IMG/VR virus record: IMGVR_UViG_3300035564_000037
Location: 1 to 37,835 of that record
Origin: a virus
Length of the DNA: 37,835 bases
Reading direction: 5' to 3' (one strand)
Shown: positions 24,537 through 31,263 of the stretch, one piece after another
Numbering within the stretch: position 1 is the first letter of the stretch
How the letters are laid out: the number at the start of each line of letters is the position of its first letter
Program-made: the position numbers and the translations under genes
Notes under the pieces: generated by a model
Seen by the model: only the letters and a program-made list of their open reading frames with translations
What the model was told of the DNA's origin: nothing
Databases searched by the model: none

Positions 24537-25393
24537 CGTCCATTGCGACGCGCTTTGATGATGATGCGTAATGCCCCCAACTTGCGGATTTGTCCATTGT
24601 CGCGGTTCTTGACGGCTGCAAGGGAATTTGCGCGATTGACAAGGGCCTCGGTTGCGATCATGCCATAGGGGATATGCTCAGTATCGCTAATCTCGGCCTC
24701 GGCCTGTTCGATGGTAGTAATAGGATCGACTGGCGCTTCTTGTTCCGATTGCACGGGTTGTTCGCCCTTCGCCTGTTTCGTTGCTTCCCATGCGTCTACC
24801 TGGGGCTGCACTTGGGCCGGATCACCCGTCTCTACCGGCGCTGGCGCCGGGGGCTTGACCACCTTGATCTCGTTCGCCGGGCTCGGTGTCATATTGGGCT
24901 GGTAGCGTTCGTCCATCCCGTCCATTTCCTCGGCGGGTGTTGGAGCATATCCCGCAAGCGCCATGATCCACGAGAAGCCCAGGCGGTATGCCTTGCCAGT
25001 TGCGCGGGTGATCGCCATGGAGCGTTTGGCGTAGCGCGGGCGTGACTTCCAGGTGTTCTCGTCGTACCCCACGATAGCGGAGCCGAATCCAACCACTGCC
25101 CCGTCGTTGACGCGGATCAATTCCACAGCCGCGATGAAGTCACCGTTCTCTAATTCCTGGGTCGCGTCCTGGACCTCGCGGGGCAGCACGCCGATCATGG
25201 CGCCCATCGTGGCCCAGCCCTCGACGTAGACGTATTCGCGGCCGCTAATGTTGCGGCTGAGCTTGCGATCCTTCACGACTTTGGCAAGTGCCGTGGCGAT
25301 CTCGCTGGCCCTGCCGATCATATCGGACGGGTGCATAACTGACAGGCTGCCGAGCCGAATTTCAGGCTCAATAACTACAATTTCGTTGCTCAT
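24512..25393 (-). CDS. Phage protein, possibly recombination/annealing-associated
   Basis: A 293-aa early protein. I start at ATG 25393, which has AAAGGA 6 nt upstream and overlaps the gene before it. The core (about 30-150) has the pattern REYVYVEGWATMGAMIGV, a middle segment with VRVNDG-type strands (IRVNDGAVVGFGSAIVG), and KRSMAITRATGKAYRLGF followed by IMALAGYAPTPAEEM. This layout recurs in phage genomes beside recombination genes, and the SMAxTRATxKA helix recalls ssDNA-annealing (ERF/Rad52-like) proteins, but I cannot confirm that. The second half is a Pro/Gln/Glu-rich linker then a basic tail. If correct, it would work with the RusA resolvase. Confidence 0.6.
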   Translation of the reverse strand: MSNEIVVIEPEIRLGSLSVMHPSDMIGRASEIATALAKVVKDRKLSRNISGREYVYVEGWATMGAMIGVLPREVQDATQELENGDFIAAVELIRVNDGAVVGFGSAIVGYDENTWKSRPRYAKRSMAITRATGKAYRLGFSWIMALAGYAPTPAEEMDGMDERYQPNMTPSPANEIKVVKPPAPAPVETGDPAQVQPQVDAWEATKQAKGEQPVQSEQEAPVDPITTIEQAEAEISDTEHIPYGMIATEALVNRANSLAAVKNRDNGQIRKLGALRIIIKARRNGRPVMSGHA

Positions 25394-25488
25394 TTCGGTC
25401 CTTTCACAATGTCTCGGTCGATCCACAGGGCGATACCAGCCACGCCCATCAGAATAATTGCCAGTATGATGAAGTCTGCGCCGATCAT
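25390..25488 (-). CDS. Small membrane protein
   Basis: A 32-aa ORF filling the gap between two operon genes, with its stop overlapping the next ATG (ATGA). It is a single hydrophobic helix (FIILAIILMGVAGIALW) followed by a basic/polar tail. GGGAGGGTAGC lies just upstream of the ATG, a good ribosome site. Function unknown. Confidence 0.6.
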   Translation of the reverse strand: MIGADFIILAIILMGVAGIALWIDRDIVKGPK

Positions 25489-25490
25489 TG

Positions 25491-25793
25491 CTACCCTCCC
25501 CTTCTCAACTGCGCGTGAAGTTCGCGGTCATCCTGCCAGTTGCGGAAGTCGTCAATCCGTTTTATCTCGGCCTGGATCATCGCCAGGATCGTGACGTTCG
25601 TGGACGGCTCGGGCACGGTTGCCCAGAACGCTTCCCAACTTTCATCGTTTACCAGGTCCCTTAGTGCGAGGCTGGTCTCGAGTATCAACCCCCTCGCGGC
25701 TTCCTCTGCGTCGATCATGCGCTGGATGTTCGCGCTGGCCTGGCTCATGTTGCGGGCCGAATATGCGTTAGCGTTTGCGTGGAATGTGCTCAT
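25491..25793 (-). CDS. Hypothetical helical protein
   Basis: A 100-aa, mainly helical protein (NIQRMIDAEEAARGLILETSL..., shortened here) with a Trp-rich middle (SWEAFWATVPEP) and a charged C-terminus. A GGGGACGAG site precedes the ATG, which overlaps the upstream gene by 4 bp. No family recognised. Its place early in the minus operon suggests a host take-over or accessory role. Confidence 0.7.
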   Translation of the reverse strand: MSTFHANANAYSARNMSQASANIQRMIDAEEAARGLILETSLALRDLVNDESWEAFWATVPEPSTNVTILAMIQAEIKRIDDFRNWQDDRELHAQLRRGG

Positions 25794-26185
25794 CTCGTCC
25801 CCTCCCCTTCTGCCTTTGCGATTGCAGCGCGGGCATCATCAAGAAAAGACCCATCGACGTACTCCGACAATTCTTCATGTTCATCTGCCAAAATACACGC
25901 TTCCCATAAAGCCTTTAGTGCTTCGAGCAGGTCAGGCGCGGCTGCGATCAGGCGGGCATCCTGGTGCATATTGAGATTGTCGATACTATCCGCGTCGATC
26001 ATAATCCCACCAAGCGGAGCATCGCCACGATCACTGAAAAGCGGCTGACCATCAGCCATCCCGCTTCGAGCGAAGTCCATCACAATGCAATGCCCATTCT
26101 TTTGGGTTGCCAGCCTCCACCCCTTGCATTTCCCACGATAGCGCGTTTTCTCCCAAAACCACGGACCCGGTGTATGTTTGCTCAT
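25790..26185 (-). CDS. Phage protein of the HTPGPW / AAPDLLEALK type
   Basis: A 131-aa protein starting MSKHTPGPW and ending with DARLIAAAPDLLEALKALWE, two hallmarks of a very common but functionally unassigned phage protein. I chose ATG 26185, which overlaps the upstream stop; an upstream in-frame start exists but lacks the conserved beginning. It is encoded second in the minus operon. Known members lie in early regions; no activity can be inferred from motifs. Confidence 0.8.
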   Translation of the reverse strand: MSKHTPGPWFWEKTRYRGKCKGWRLATQKNGHCIVMDFARSGMADGQPLFSDRGDAPLGGIMIDADSIDNLNMHQDARLIAAAPDLLEALKALWEACILADEHEELSEYVDGSFLDDARAAIAKAEGEGTR

Positions 26186-26346
26186 CTCGCCCCCTCCCCT
26201 ACCGCCACGGCCTGCACGTCGCTGGCCTTCACCCACTGCACCGCTTCGGTAGACTGGAACTGAATAAACGCTGTCATGCTCTCGCCGCTGCCTTTGGTGC
26301 GGATCACCTTCACCCGCTCGCCCTGGTAGATCGCTATGGTGGTCAT
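26182..26346 (-). CDS. Small hypothetical protein, first gene of the minus operon
   Basis: A 54-aa beta-rich protein (MTTIAIYQGERVKVIRTKG...). The ATG at 26346 has AAGGAG 5 nt upstream, which decides the start over a longer reading to 26418 that would run across the promoter. It is the first gene transcribed from the consensus promoter at 26383-26411 and overlaps the next gene (ATGA). Confidence 0.75.
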   Translation of the reverse strand: MTTIAIYQGERVKVIRTKGSGESMTAFIQFQSTEAVQWVKASDVQAVAVGEGAR

Positions 26347-26382
26347 TGTCGCTCCTTGAGAATTGAATTGGTTGATACTGAT

Positions 26383-26411
26383 ATTATAGGGCATTGTATA
26401 CATTTTGTCAA
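26383..26411 (-). promoter_or_regulatory. Perfect consensus sigma70 promoter of the early minus operon
   Basis: On the minus strand TTGACA (26411-26406), a 17-bp spacer, and TATAAT (26388-26383) match the sigma70 consensus in every base. Transcription should start near 26376, about 30 nt before the first gene. A promoter this strong is usual for immediate-early phage genes. The spacer overlaps GTATAC, and nearby inverted repeats could be operators. Confidence 0.9.
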
Positions 26412-26435
26412 TAAGCAATATTGGGTACTATACAA
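26393..26435. promoter_or_regulatory. Candidate operator region between the divergent promoters
   Basis: TTGTATA near 26394-26400 and TATACAA near 26429-26435 form a 7-bp inverted repeat placed over the spacer of the minus promoter and the -35 of the plus promoter. The 8-bp palindrome CAATATTG (26416-26423) lies between them. The first plus-strand gene encodes a ribbon-helix-helix-like protein that could bind here. Operator function is inference. Confidence 0.4.
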
Positions 26436-26457
26436 GTCGTTAGCGTTGTGGTATTAT
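26429..26457 (+). promoter_or_regulatory. Probable plus-strand early promoter
   Basis: TATACA (26429-26434), a 17-bp spacer and TATTAT (26452-26457) resemble sigma70 elements (4/6 and 5/6 matches). The start would fall about 10 nt before a GGAGG and the ATG at 26475. It faces away from the minus-strand promoter, giving a divergent control region of about 130 bp. Confidence 0.6.
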
Positions 26458-26474
26458 ATGTGTGGAGGCTTCAC

Positions 26475-26693
26475 ATGGATAAACAATTTGATAATGCGTC
26501 GGTGGTGGTTACGTTTCGGGCAACGCCAGAAGAAAACGAGGCGCTTGTCCAGGCTGCGAAATTGTCTGGCCGTTCTCGCGCTGATGTTATGCGCCGGTTG
26601 GCCTGCCTGGTGAATACGTCCGCTGGGCGTGCGATCCTGGGGATTGTGACAGAAACAACGCCCGCTGTCAATGAATGGGTCAAGGGGGAGTGA
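26475..26693 (+). CDS. Ribbon-helix-helix-like DNA-binding protein
   Basis: A 72-aa protein with a predicted strand (SVVVTFRATPEEN) followed by two helices (EALVQAAKLSGRSRADVMRRLA), the layout of ribbon-helix-helix regulators such as Arc/CopG, which bind DNA as dimers. GGAGG precedes the ATG. It is the first plus-strand early gene, directly beside the divergent promoters, so it is the best candidate for regulating them. Its stop overlaps the next start (TGATG). Confidence 0.65.
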   Translation: MDKQFDNASVVVTFRATPEENEALVQAAKLSGRSRADVMRRLACLVNTSAGRAILGIVTETTPAVNEWVKGE

Positions 26694-27742
26694 TGCTGGA
26701 ATACCACGAATACGCCAATCTATTCCCTATGATGAACCCCGCCGAGCTGGGGCAGCTTTGCGACGACATGCGGGCAACGGGCTACGACAAAACCGCACCA
26801 ATTGTTTTGTGTGATGGGAAAATTCTCGACGGGCGTAATAGACAACTGGCAGCGGATACGGTGGGGGTTATACCTGAATATTCTATGTTCGTGGGTGATG
26901 ACCCTCTGGCTTATGTCATCCGTCACAACTTGCACCGGCGACACTTGAACGAAAGTCAACGGGCAATGGTGGGGGCTAGGATTGCGGATATGAAACGTGG
27001 GCGGCAGGCATTAAATACATCAATTGATGTATTTGTTTCACAGCCAAAGGCAGCAGAAATGATGAATGTGGGGGTTGCGACGGTACAGCGTGCCCGTCAA
27101 GTTATTGACCACGGCACTCCCGAAATCATAGCCAAAGTTGAAAGCGGGGAAATGGCTGTCAGCCGGGCGATACAAGAAATAAAACGCGCCGAAGTTATCA
27201 ACCACCTGGAGAATATCGAGGCTAAGGAAGTAAAAGCTACAACCGGTGTTTATGACGTGATCGTGATCGATCCGCCCTGGGATATGGAAAAGATCGAGCG
27301 TGATGTGGCACCAAATCAAGTAGGGTTTGAATATCCTACGATGTCAGACGATGAAATCAAAAGCCTATCCATTCCGTTTGATGATAACTGCCACGTCTGG
27401 TTATGGACAACGCACAAGAAACTACCCTATGCCTTTGAATTATTGAAAGCGTGGGGATTGAAATATGTATGTACCTTCACGTGGCACAAACCAGGCGGCT
27501 TCCAACCTTTCGGACTTCCACAATACAATTGTGAGTTCGCATTATACGCAAGACGCGGAACGCCAGTGTTCAATGAGACTAAAAATTTCATGGTTTGCTT
27601 TACTGCACCCCGACGGGCACATAGTGAAAAACCAGAAGAATTTTACGAAGTTGTAAGAAGGGTTACACCTGGAAGGCGGTTAGATATGTTTAATCGTCGA
27701 TCTATTGAAGGTTTTGATACATGGGGAAACGAGGCTAAATGA
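26693..27742 (+). CDS. ParB-like / MT-A70 adenine methyltransferase fusion
   Basis: A 349-aa fusion. Residues about 10-90 are a ParB/Srx-type nuclease-like domain with VLCDGKILDGRNRQLAA. Residues 95-150 contain a helix-turn-helix (QPKAAEMMNVGVATVQRARQ) that could give sequence specificity. From about 185 comes an MT-A70 methyltransferase with the catalytic DPPW at 193-196 and AdoMet-fold strands around VWLWTTHKK. It should make N6-methyladenine in DNA. A perfect 22-bp palindrome lies inside its coding sequence at 27013-27034. The downstream gene overlaps by 4 bp. It may protect phage DNA from restriction or mark it for the phage's own nuclease. Confidence 0.9.
   Translation: MLEYHEYANLFPMMNPAELGQLCDDMRATGYDKTAPIVLCDGKILDGRNRQLAADTVGVIPEYSMFVGDDPLAYVIRHNLHRRHLNESQRAMVGARIADMKRGRQALNTSIDVFVSQPKAAEMMNVGVATVQRARQVIDHGTPEIIAKVESGEMAVSRAIQEIKRAEVINHLENIEAKEVKATTGVYDVIVIDPPWDMEKIERDVAPNQVGFEYPTMSDDEIKSLSIPFDDNCHVWLWTTHKKLPYAFELLKAWGLKYVCTFTWHKPGGFQPFGLPQYNCEFALYARRGTPVFNETKNFMVCFTAPRRAHSEKPEEFYEVVRRVTPGRRLDMFNRRSIEGFDTWGNEAK
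27013..27034. repeat. Perfect 22-bp palindrome inside the methyltransferase gene
   Basis: AAATACATCAA followed directly by its exact reverse complement, with CAATTG at the centre and no mismatch. It sits in the helix-turn-helix part of the ParB/MT-A70 gene. Such a long perfect palindrome in a coding region is unlikely by chance and suggests a binding site for a dimeric protein, perhaps the ribbon-helix-helix protein or the methyltransferase itself. Confidence 0.85.
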
Positions 27743-28242
27743 CAACGGGTTTTGCACTTTCCGAAAAGATGATGCCGGTTATAAAAACCGCAATTGGCAG
27801 AATACCTTCACGCTATTTTTTCGATATCGAAGACGCAACATTTGAAAAGGATACCCAGGAAGCTACCGATCTAATAATAAAATTATCGGGCGGTGATGTC
27901 GCTGTTCGTGTTCGTGGGTACAAATATAGTTATCCAGATGGAAAACCACTAGCTTTTGATCTGTCTATTCGCTGGCGTTCAAGATACGGCCTGAAGACGG
28001 AAATAGATAAACTTCGGGAAGGTTTTGGACGTTGGTATTTTTTCGCAATTGCACATCCGAATGAAGATGGTTTATGTGATGGGTGTCTGATTGATCTAAA
28101 CAAAATGCGATCATCTGGAATATTACAAGACGAGAAATTGTGGCAAATCAATCCTAATACTGATGGTACGGCAGGGGGATATATAGCAGCGCGCAAACTT
28201 CAAAATTTGGGATGTGTTCTTTGGCCCGAAATAAAGGCTTGA
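27739..28242 (+). CDS. Unknown protein paired with the methyltransferase (nuclease-like?)
   Basis: A 167-aa protein overlapping the MT-A70 gene by 4 bp. A predicted strand-rich centre carries ATDLIIKLSGGDVAVRVRGYKY, then a segment KTEIDKLREGFGRWYFFAIA and CLIDLNKMR. The spaced acidic and basic residues (TDL, DVAVRVR) could fit a PD-(D/E)xK-like nuclease core, but I do not see a clear PD-ExK motif. Pairing with a methyltransferase would suit a restriction-like or modification-dependent partner. Both genes are AT-rich compared with flanks, hinting at joint acquisition. Function is not established. (The strand pattern is 22 residues; key residues are the Asp at 3 and Asp at 12 of it.). Confidence 0.7.
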   Translation: MTTGFALSEKMMPVIKTAIGRIPSRYFFDIEDATFEKDTQEATDLIIKLSGGDVAVRVRGYKYSYPDGKPLAFDLSIRWRSRYGLKTEIDKLREGFGRWYFFAIAHPNEDGLCDGCLIDLNKMRSSGILQDEKLWQINPNTDGTAGGYIAARKLQNLGCVLWPEIKA

Positions 28243-28267
28243 CAATTCCTAACATACGTTATAAAAT
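28239..28267 (+). promoter_or_regulatory. Strong sigma70 promoter, apparently leaderless
   Basis: TTGACA (28239-28244), a 17-bp spacer and TAAAAT (28262-28267), so the expected start of transcription (about 7 nt after the -10) falls at the ATG of the HTH gene at 28274. There is no ribosome site before that ATG. The -35 overlaps the last codons of the preceding gene. Confidence 0.75.
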
Positions 28268-28273
28268 ATAAAC

Positions 28274-28456
28274 ATGGAAAAGAAACTTTACACGCAGCGA
28301 GAAGTGGCGGACATATTGGGGGTAACTCCCGTGACAGTTACCAGGTGGGTGAAGGACGGCAAAGTAAACGTCGTGTACCTGCCTATGAGCAGCCGGCCAT
28401 TCGTTACCCAGGAAGAATTAGAACGCATTCAAACGCCAATCAACGAACGCCCATAG
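28274..28456 (+). CDS. Helix-turn-helix protein (excisionase/MerR-like)
   Basis: A 60-aa single-domain DNA-binding protein: LYTQREVADILGVTPVTVTRWVKDGK (turn at LGVTPVT) followed by a wing (VVYLPMSSRPFVTQEEL). This is the HTH_17/excisionase fold. It heads the replication gene block and is driven by its own strong promoter with almost no leader. It may control the downstream operon; no integrase is present, so a role in excision is unlikely. (Helix pattern quoted at residues 5-30; key residues are the Arg and Glu at its start and Trp 25.). Confidence 0.8.
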   Translation: MEKKLYTQREVADILGVTPVTVTRWVKDGKVNVVYLPMSSRPFVTQEELERIQTPINERP

Positions 28457-28465
28457 GGGGTCAAA

Positions 28466-28576
28466 ATGTTTACATGGTTACTTGATCTCGTTCGCGCCTG
28501 GCAGATCAGGCGGATTGATAAGCGTATTGCGGAGATACGCGCCAAGAGGTTCGGCACGAAGACCTGGCGGTACTAA
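28466..28576 (+). CDS. Small basic hypothetical protein
   Basis: A 36-aa ORF (MFTWLLDLVRAWQIRRIDKR..., net strongly basic) that fits between the HTH gene and the primase. GGGGGTC lies just upstream of its ATG and its stop shares bases with the primase start (TAATG). It would form an amphipathic helix with many Arg/Lys. Function unknown. Confidence 0.6.
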   Translation: MFTWLLDLVRAWQIRRIDKRIAEIRAKRFGTKTWRY

Positions 28577-29454
28577 TGGATGCGCCTGACACCTATAAAA
28601 TCGCAGTCAGTCAGTACATCCTCAATCGCAAGATACCCGCTGGAGATCCAGCCTGGGCGAAGTTCAACGCGGGGTTTGAGAATTACGAGTTGGGCATCAG
28701 CCGAATTGTAACGGCGATTTACGAAGGCAGGGCGATCACCACTCAGCATAAAGATCACTGGCGCACCGCGGCTAATTACCTATGCGGGCAACACCTGGGC
28801 CTGGACTTCGACAATGGGGACGTGACCAGTTCAATCGACCATCTTCTGAAGGATAGTTTCATTGGCCGGTATGCCGCATTCCTATATTCCACCATCAGTC
28901 ACAAAGATGAATCGCCACGCAGCCGGGTTATCTTCCTGCTTGATAAGCCAATTGTGTTATCCAAAAATTATTCGATGGCTGCCTCCGCCCTACTCTGGTT
29001 ATTTGGAACCGCCGATCGTCAATGTAAAGACGCCGTGCGGTTCTTTTATGGTGCTCCAGGCTGCCGAGTTGAGATGGTAAATAACATCCTTCCCCTGGAG
29101 GTCGTCCAACACCTTATCGCCCAATATCTTGAAACTGGGCAGACCGAAAAGCGCAATACGCAAACCTACCACGCGCCGGCCAGTCAACAGGAAGTGGCCG
29201 ACGCTTTGAAATTTATTCCACCCTGGCAGGTAGATTATGGAGAATGGGTTGAGATATTGATGGCGATCCATTCCGCCTTTGGCGAGGGTGGTTATGGTTT
29301 AGCCGAGAGCTGGGGGGATGGTAAGGGAAACGAGATTGAGAAAAAATGGGCATCATTCAACGCCTCGGGGAATACTACCGGCGCTATAACGATTGCCACT
29401 GTTTTCGGAATTGCCAAACGCTTTGGCTGGAGGCGGATCGATGGCGGAATTTAG
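28576..29454 (+). CDS. Primase-like protein (AEP core with PriCT-2 domain)
   Basis: A 292-aa replication protein. GLDFDNGD at about 75-82, with the acidic pair Asp77/Asp79, and SRVIFLLDKPI near 116-126 match the archaeo-eukaryotic primase/PrimPol core. The N-terminus is shorter than in stand-alone PrimPols. Residues about 205-280 (ALKFIPPWQVDYGEWVEILMA, then ESWGDGKGNEIEKKW) are a PriCT-2 primase C-terminal domain. It is followed with a 14-bp overlap by a DnaD-like gene and then a helicase, so it probably supplies primers for phage replication. No helicase motif in this protein. (PriCT-2 pattern spans two adjacent segments.). Confidence 0.8.
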   Translation: MDAPDTYKIAVSQYILNRKIPAGDPAWAKFNAGFENYELGISRIVTAIYEGRAITTQHKDHWRTAANYLCGQHLGLDFDNGDVTSSIDHLLKDSFIGRYAAFLYSTISHKDESPRSRVIFLLDKPIVLSKNYSMAASALLWLFGTADRQCKDAVRFFYGAPGCRVEMVNNILPLEVVQHLIAQYLETGQTEKRNTQTYHAPASQQEVADALKFIPPWQVDYGEWVEILMAIHSAFGEGGYGLAESWGDGKGNEIEKKWASFNASGNTTGAITIATVFGIAKRFGWRRIDGGI

Positions 29455-30196
29455 AAATATTCATACTCGAATTTGGGCAGATGCCTGGTTTAGCGAACTG
29501 AAACCAGATGAGAAATTATTGTTCGTCTATCTGTTCAGCAATCCTAACGCCAGCGTTTGTGGCATGTACGAAATGCCTAAGCGCAACATGGCCCTGGATA
29601 CTGGCTTGCCCGTGGATAGGGTATCTCAAATCCTGGATACCTTCACTGTCAGCGGAAAGGTATTTTACGAGAACGGGATCGTGTGGGTTGTCAATCTAAA
29701 AAAGTACAACGACAGCGGGGATAACGTAAAGGTACAGGTCCGCGTCAAGAAAGACATAGCAGCCATCACCGATTGTGCGCTTAAGCGGTTCTATTGCGAA
29801 CACGAAAAAATACCCTATTCCAAAACGCAGATAGGGTATCCAGAAAAAAAGAGCGAGACGGAGACAGACGGAAAAGAGACGGAGACAGACGGAGACGGAG
29901 ACAGGATACCCCCGCCGCCCTTCGTGAACGTCTACAAAACTTACGAGAGTGAGATTGGACCGCTTACCCCATTAATAAGCGAAGAGCTGGACGATGCCGA
30001 AAAAACATATCCAGTGGAATGGGTGGTGGAAGCAATGCAAGAATCGGCACGGGTTAATAAGCGTTCGTGGAAATATGCCCTGGCGATCCTGACGCGCTGG
30101 AAGGCCGAGGGACGCGGTCCCAAGTCTAACGGGAAACCCAAACCAGAATATCACGGCCAGATCGTTTTATCTGACGGCAAGGTGGTGGACGTATGA
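29441..30196 (+). CDS. DnaD/DnaB-like replication initiator (replisome organizer)
   Basis: A 251-aa protein starting at ATG 29441, inside the primase 3-prime end. Residues 1-115 form a winged-helix region (RIWADAWFSELKPDEKLLFVYL, then MYEMPKRNMA). A low-complexity acidic linker with KSETETDGKETETDGDGD follows at 138-155. Residues 170-235 are a DnaD/DnaB_2 domain (LDDAEKTYPVEWVVEAMQES, KRSWKYALAILTRWKAEG). Such proteins open the origin and load the helicase, which is the next gene. In several phages the origin lies inside this gene, and repeats in the linker coding region support that here. (Winged-helix pattern spans residues 8-29.). Confidence 0.85.
   Translation: MAEFRNIHTRIWADAWFSELKPDEKLLFVYLFSNPNASVCGMYEMPKRNMALDTGLPVDRVSQILDTFTVSGKVFYENGIVWVVNLKKYNDSGDNVKVQVRVKKDIAAITDCALKRFYCEHEKIPYSKTQIGYPEKKSETETDGKETETDGDGDRIPPPPFVNVYKTYESEIGPLTPLISEELDDAEKTYPVEWVVEAMQESARVNKRSWKYALAILTRWKAEGRGPKSNGKPKPEYHGQIVLSDGKVVDV
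29810..29839. repeat. 9-bp inverted repeat beside A-tracts in the initiator gene
   Basis: ATACCCTAT (29810-29818) and ATAGGGTAT (29831-29839) form a perfect stem with a 12-nt loop. Read on the minus strand it is followed by TTTTTT, but no minus-strand gene ends there. It lies just ahead of the linker repeats and may belong to a replication origin. Confidence 0.6.
29855..29904. repeat. Tandem purine-rich repeats in the initiator gene
   Basis: The 18-base unit GAGACGGAGACAGACGGA occurs at 29855-29872 and again at 29876-29893 (21-bp period), followed by a partial GACGGAGACAG. It encodes the Thr/Glu/Asp/Gly linker of the DnaD-like protein. Iterated sites within an initiator gene are typical of phage origins such as that of lambda. 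Confidence 0.75.
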
Positions 30197-31263
30197 ATCC
30201 CGAAGTTGCACAGTTTGAGGCATTAGCGAAAGAACTTCTACGCAAATGTTATGCCGAAGATGAGGCTGAGGATTTGCGGCAATGGTTGGCGGGTGCGCTT
30301 GCTCATCTCGGTGGTGGTGACATTGGCGTCGTGATGACCTGGCCCGAGTCGTTCGATCTGGTTGACCAGATGGTTGAGGACTACGAACGAATTGCTAACA
30401 TGCCAGATAAGGAACGCAAGGTTTTATCCTGGCCCTGGCAGTCATGGCGTGCGCTTATCGATCCGCTCGATGCCGGAATGTTGGGGGTTGTGACTGCTCC
30501 AGATGGGCAAGGTAAAACGATCTACGCCGAGAGCATTGCCGAATATTGGGCAGAACATAAAAACAAGGTTGTGTTTGTCCATTATGAACTCAACCGGAAG
30601 CTGATGATGCTGCGCAGAACCTCCAGGCATGTAAATATTTTGGCGCGGTGCATCAAAGAGGGTAAGTTGGACGCATCGCAGAAGGCGGCGATCAAGGCGA
30701 TCCGCCCGCGCTTGATGGCCTGGGATGGCTTTATCACTTACGTCCACACGCCTGGCTGGAGCATGGAGCGCACTATTTCAGAACTAACCCGGCTTCATGC
30801 AGAAGATAAGTGTGATGCGGTGGTGCTCGACTATCTGGAAAAGGCTGCGGCATCAACGCGGCAGTCCAGATTATTCGGCCCGAACATCTATCAGCGAGAG
30901 GCCGATAACGTGGAACAGCTCAAAAACTTTGCAGAGACATCAGACATTCCCGTGTTGATGGTTGCGCAGATGAGCAAGGCCGGGAAGGAAGAAAAATTCG
31001 CACGGGTTGATAGAACCGACATGCGCGGCGCTGGTGAGAAAAGCGATAAAGCCAATTTGGTTGTCATCCTAAAACGGGAACGAAGCGATGAAGGATATTC
31101 CAGTACGGTTGACGTATTGGTGGATAAAAACACTATGGGCAGTACCGGGGCTTTCAAGCAGGTGATGCGCCCTGAGTTTTTCCAGGTCGGCGATGTGCTG
31201 AGCGTCTCGGACAAAGAAGCCCGTGCGACCGCGCAGCCAGCCCGCGAAGGAGGGGTGAGGTGA
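30193..31263 (+). CDS. DnaB/RepA-type RecA-fold replicative helicase
   Basis: A 356-aa ATPase with Walker A APDGQGKT at residues 102-109 and Walker B AVVLDY with Asp213. The VPVLMVAQMSK-like segment (DIPVLMVAQMSKAGK near 252-266) is the sensor strand with its conserved Gln, and NLVVILKRE near 290-298 is the following strand. It lacks the DnaB N-terminal domain; residues 1-80 are a different helical region. This suits a hexameric helicase loaded by the DnaD-like protein. It overlaps the initiator gene by 4 bp, and its last codons carry the first copy of a repeated junction element. Confidence 0.85.
   Translation: MNPEVAQFEALAKELLRKCYAEDEAEDLRQWLAGALAHLGGGDIGVVMTWPESFDLVDQMVEDYERIANMPDKERKVLSWPWQSWRALIDPLDAGMLGVVTAPDGQGKTIYAESIAEYWAEHKNKVVFVHYELNRKLMMLRRTSRHVNILARCIKEGKLDASQKAAIKAIRPRLMAWDGFITYVHTPGWSMERTISELTRLHAEDKCDAVVLDYLEKAAASTRQSRLFGPNIYQREADNVEQLKNFAETSDIPVLMVAQMSKAGKEEKFARVDRTDMRGAGEKSDKANLVVILKRERSDEGYSSTVDVLVDKNTMGSTGAFKQVMRPEFFQVGDVLSVSDKEARATAQPAREGGVR
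31231..31263 (+). repeat. Gene-junction repeat, copy 1
   Basis: A 33-base stretch ending the helicase gene. It differs at one base from copy 2 (31452-31484). It encodes AQPAREGGVR at the protein C-terminus and also carries the GGAGG ribosome site and the GTGA overlap that starts the next gene. Confidence 0.85.

Noticed and set aside
29810-29839. Inverted repeat with T6 on the minus strand as an intrinsic terminator
   Set aside because: No minus-strand transcript is expected there and it lies inside a plus-strand gene; more likely part of an origin or chance.
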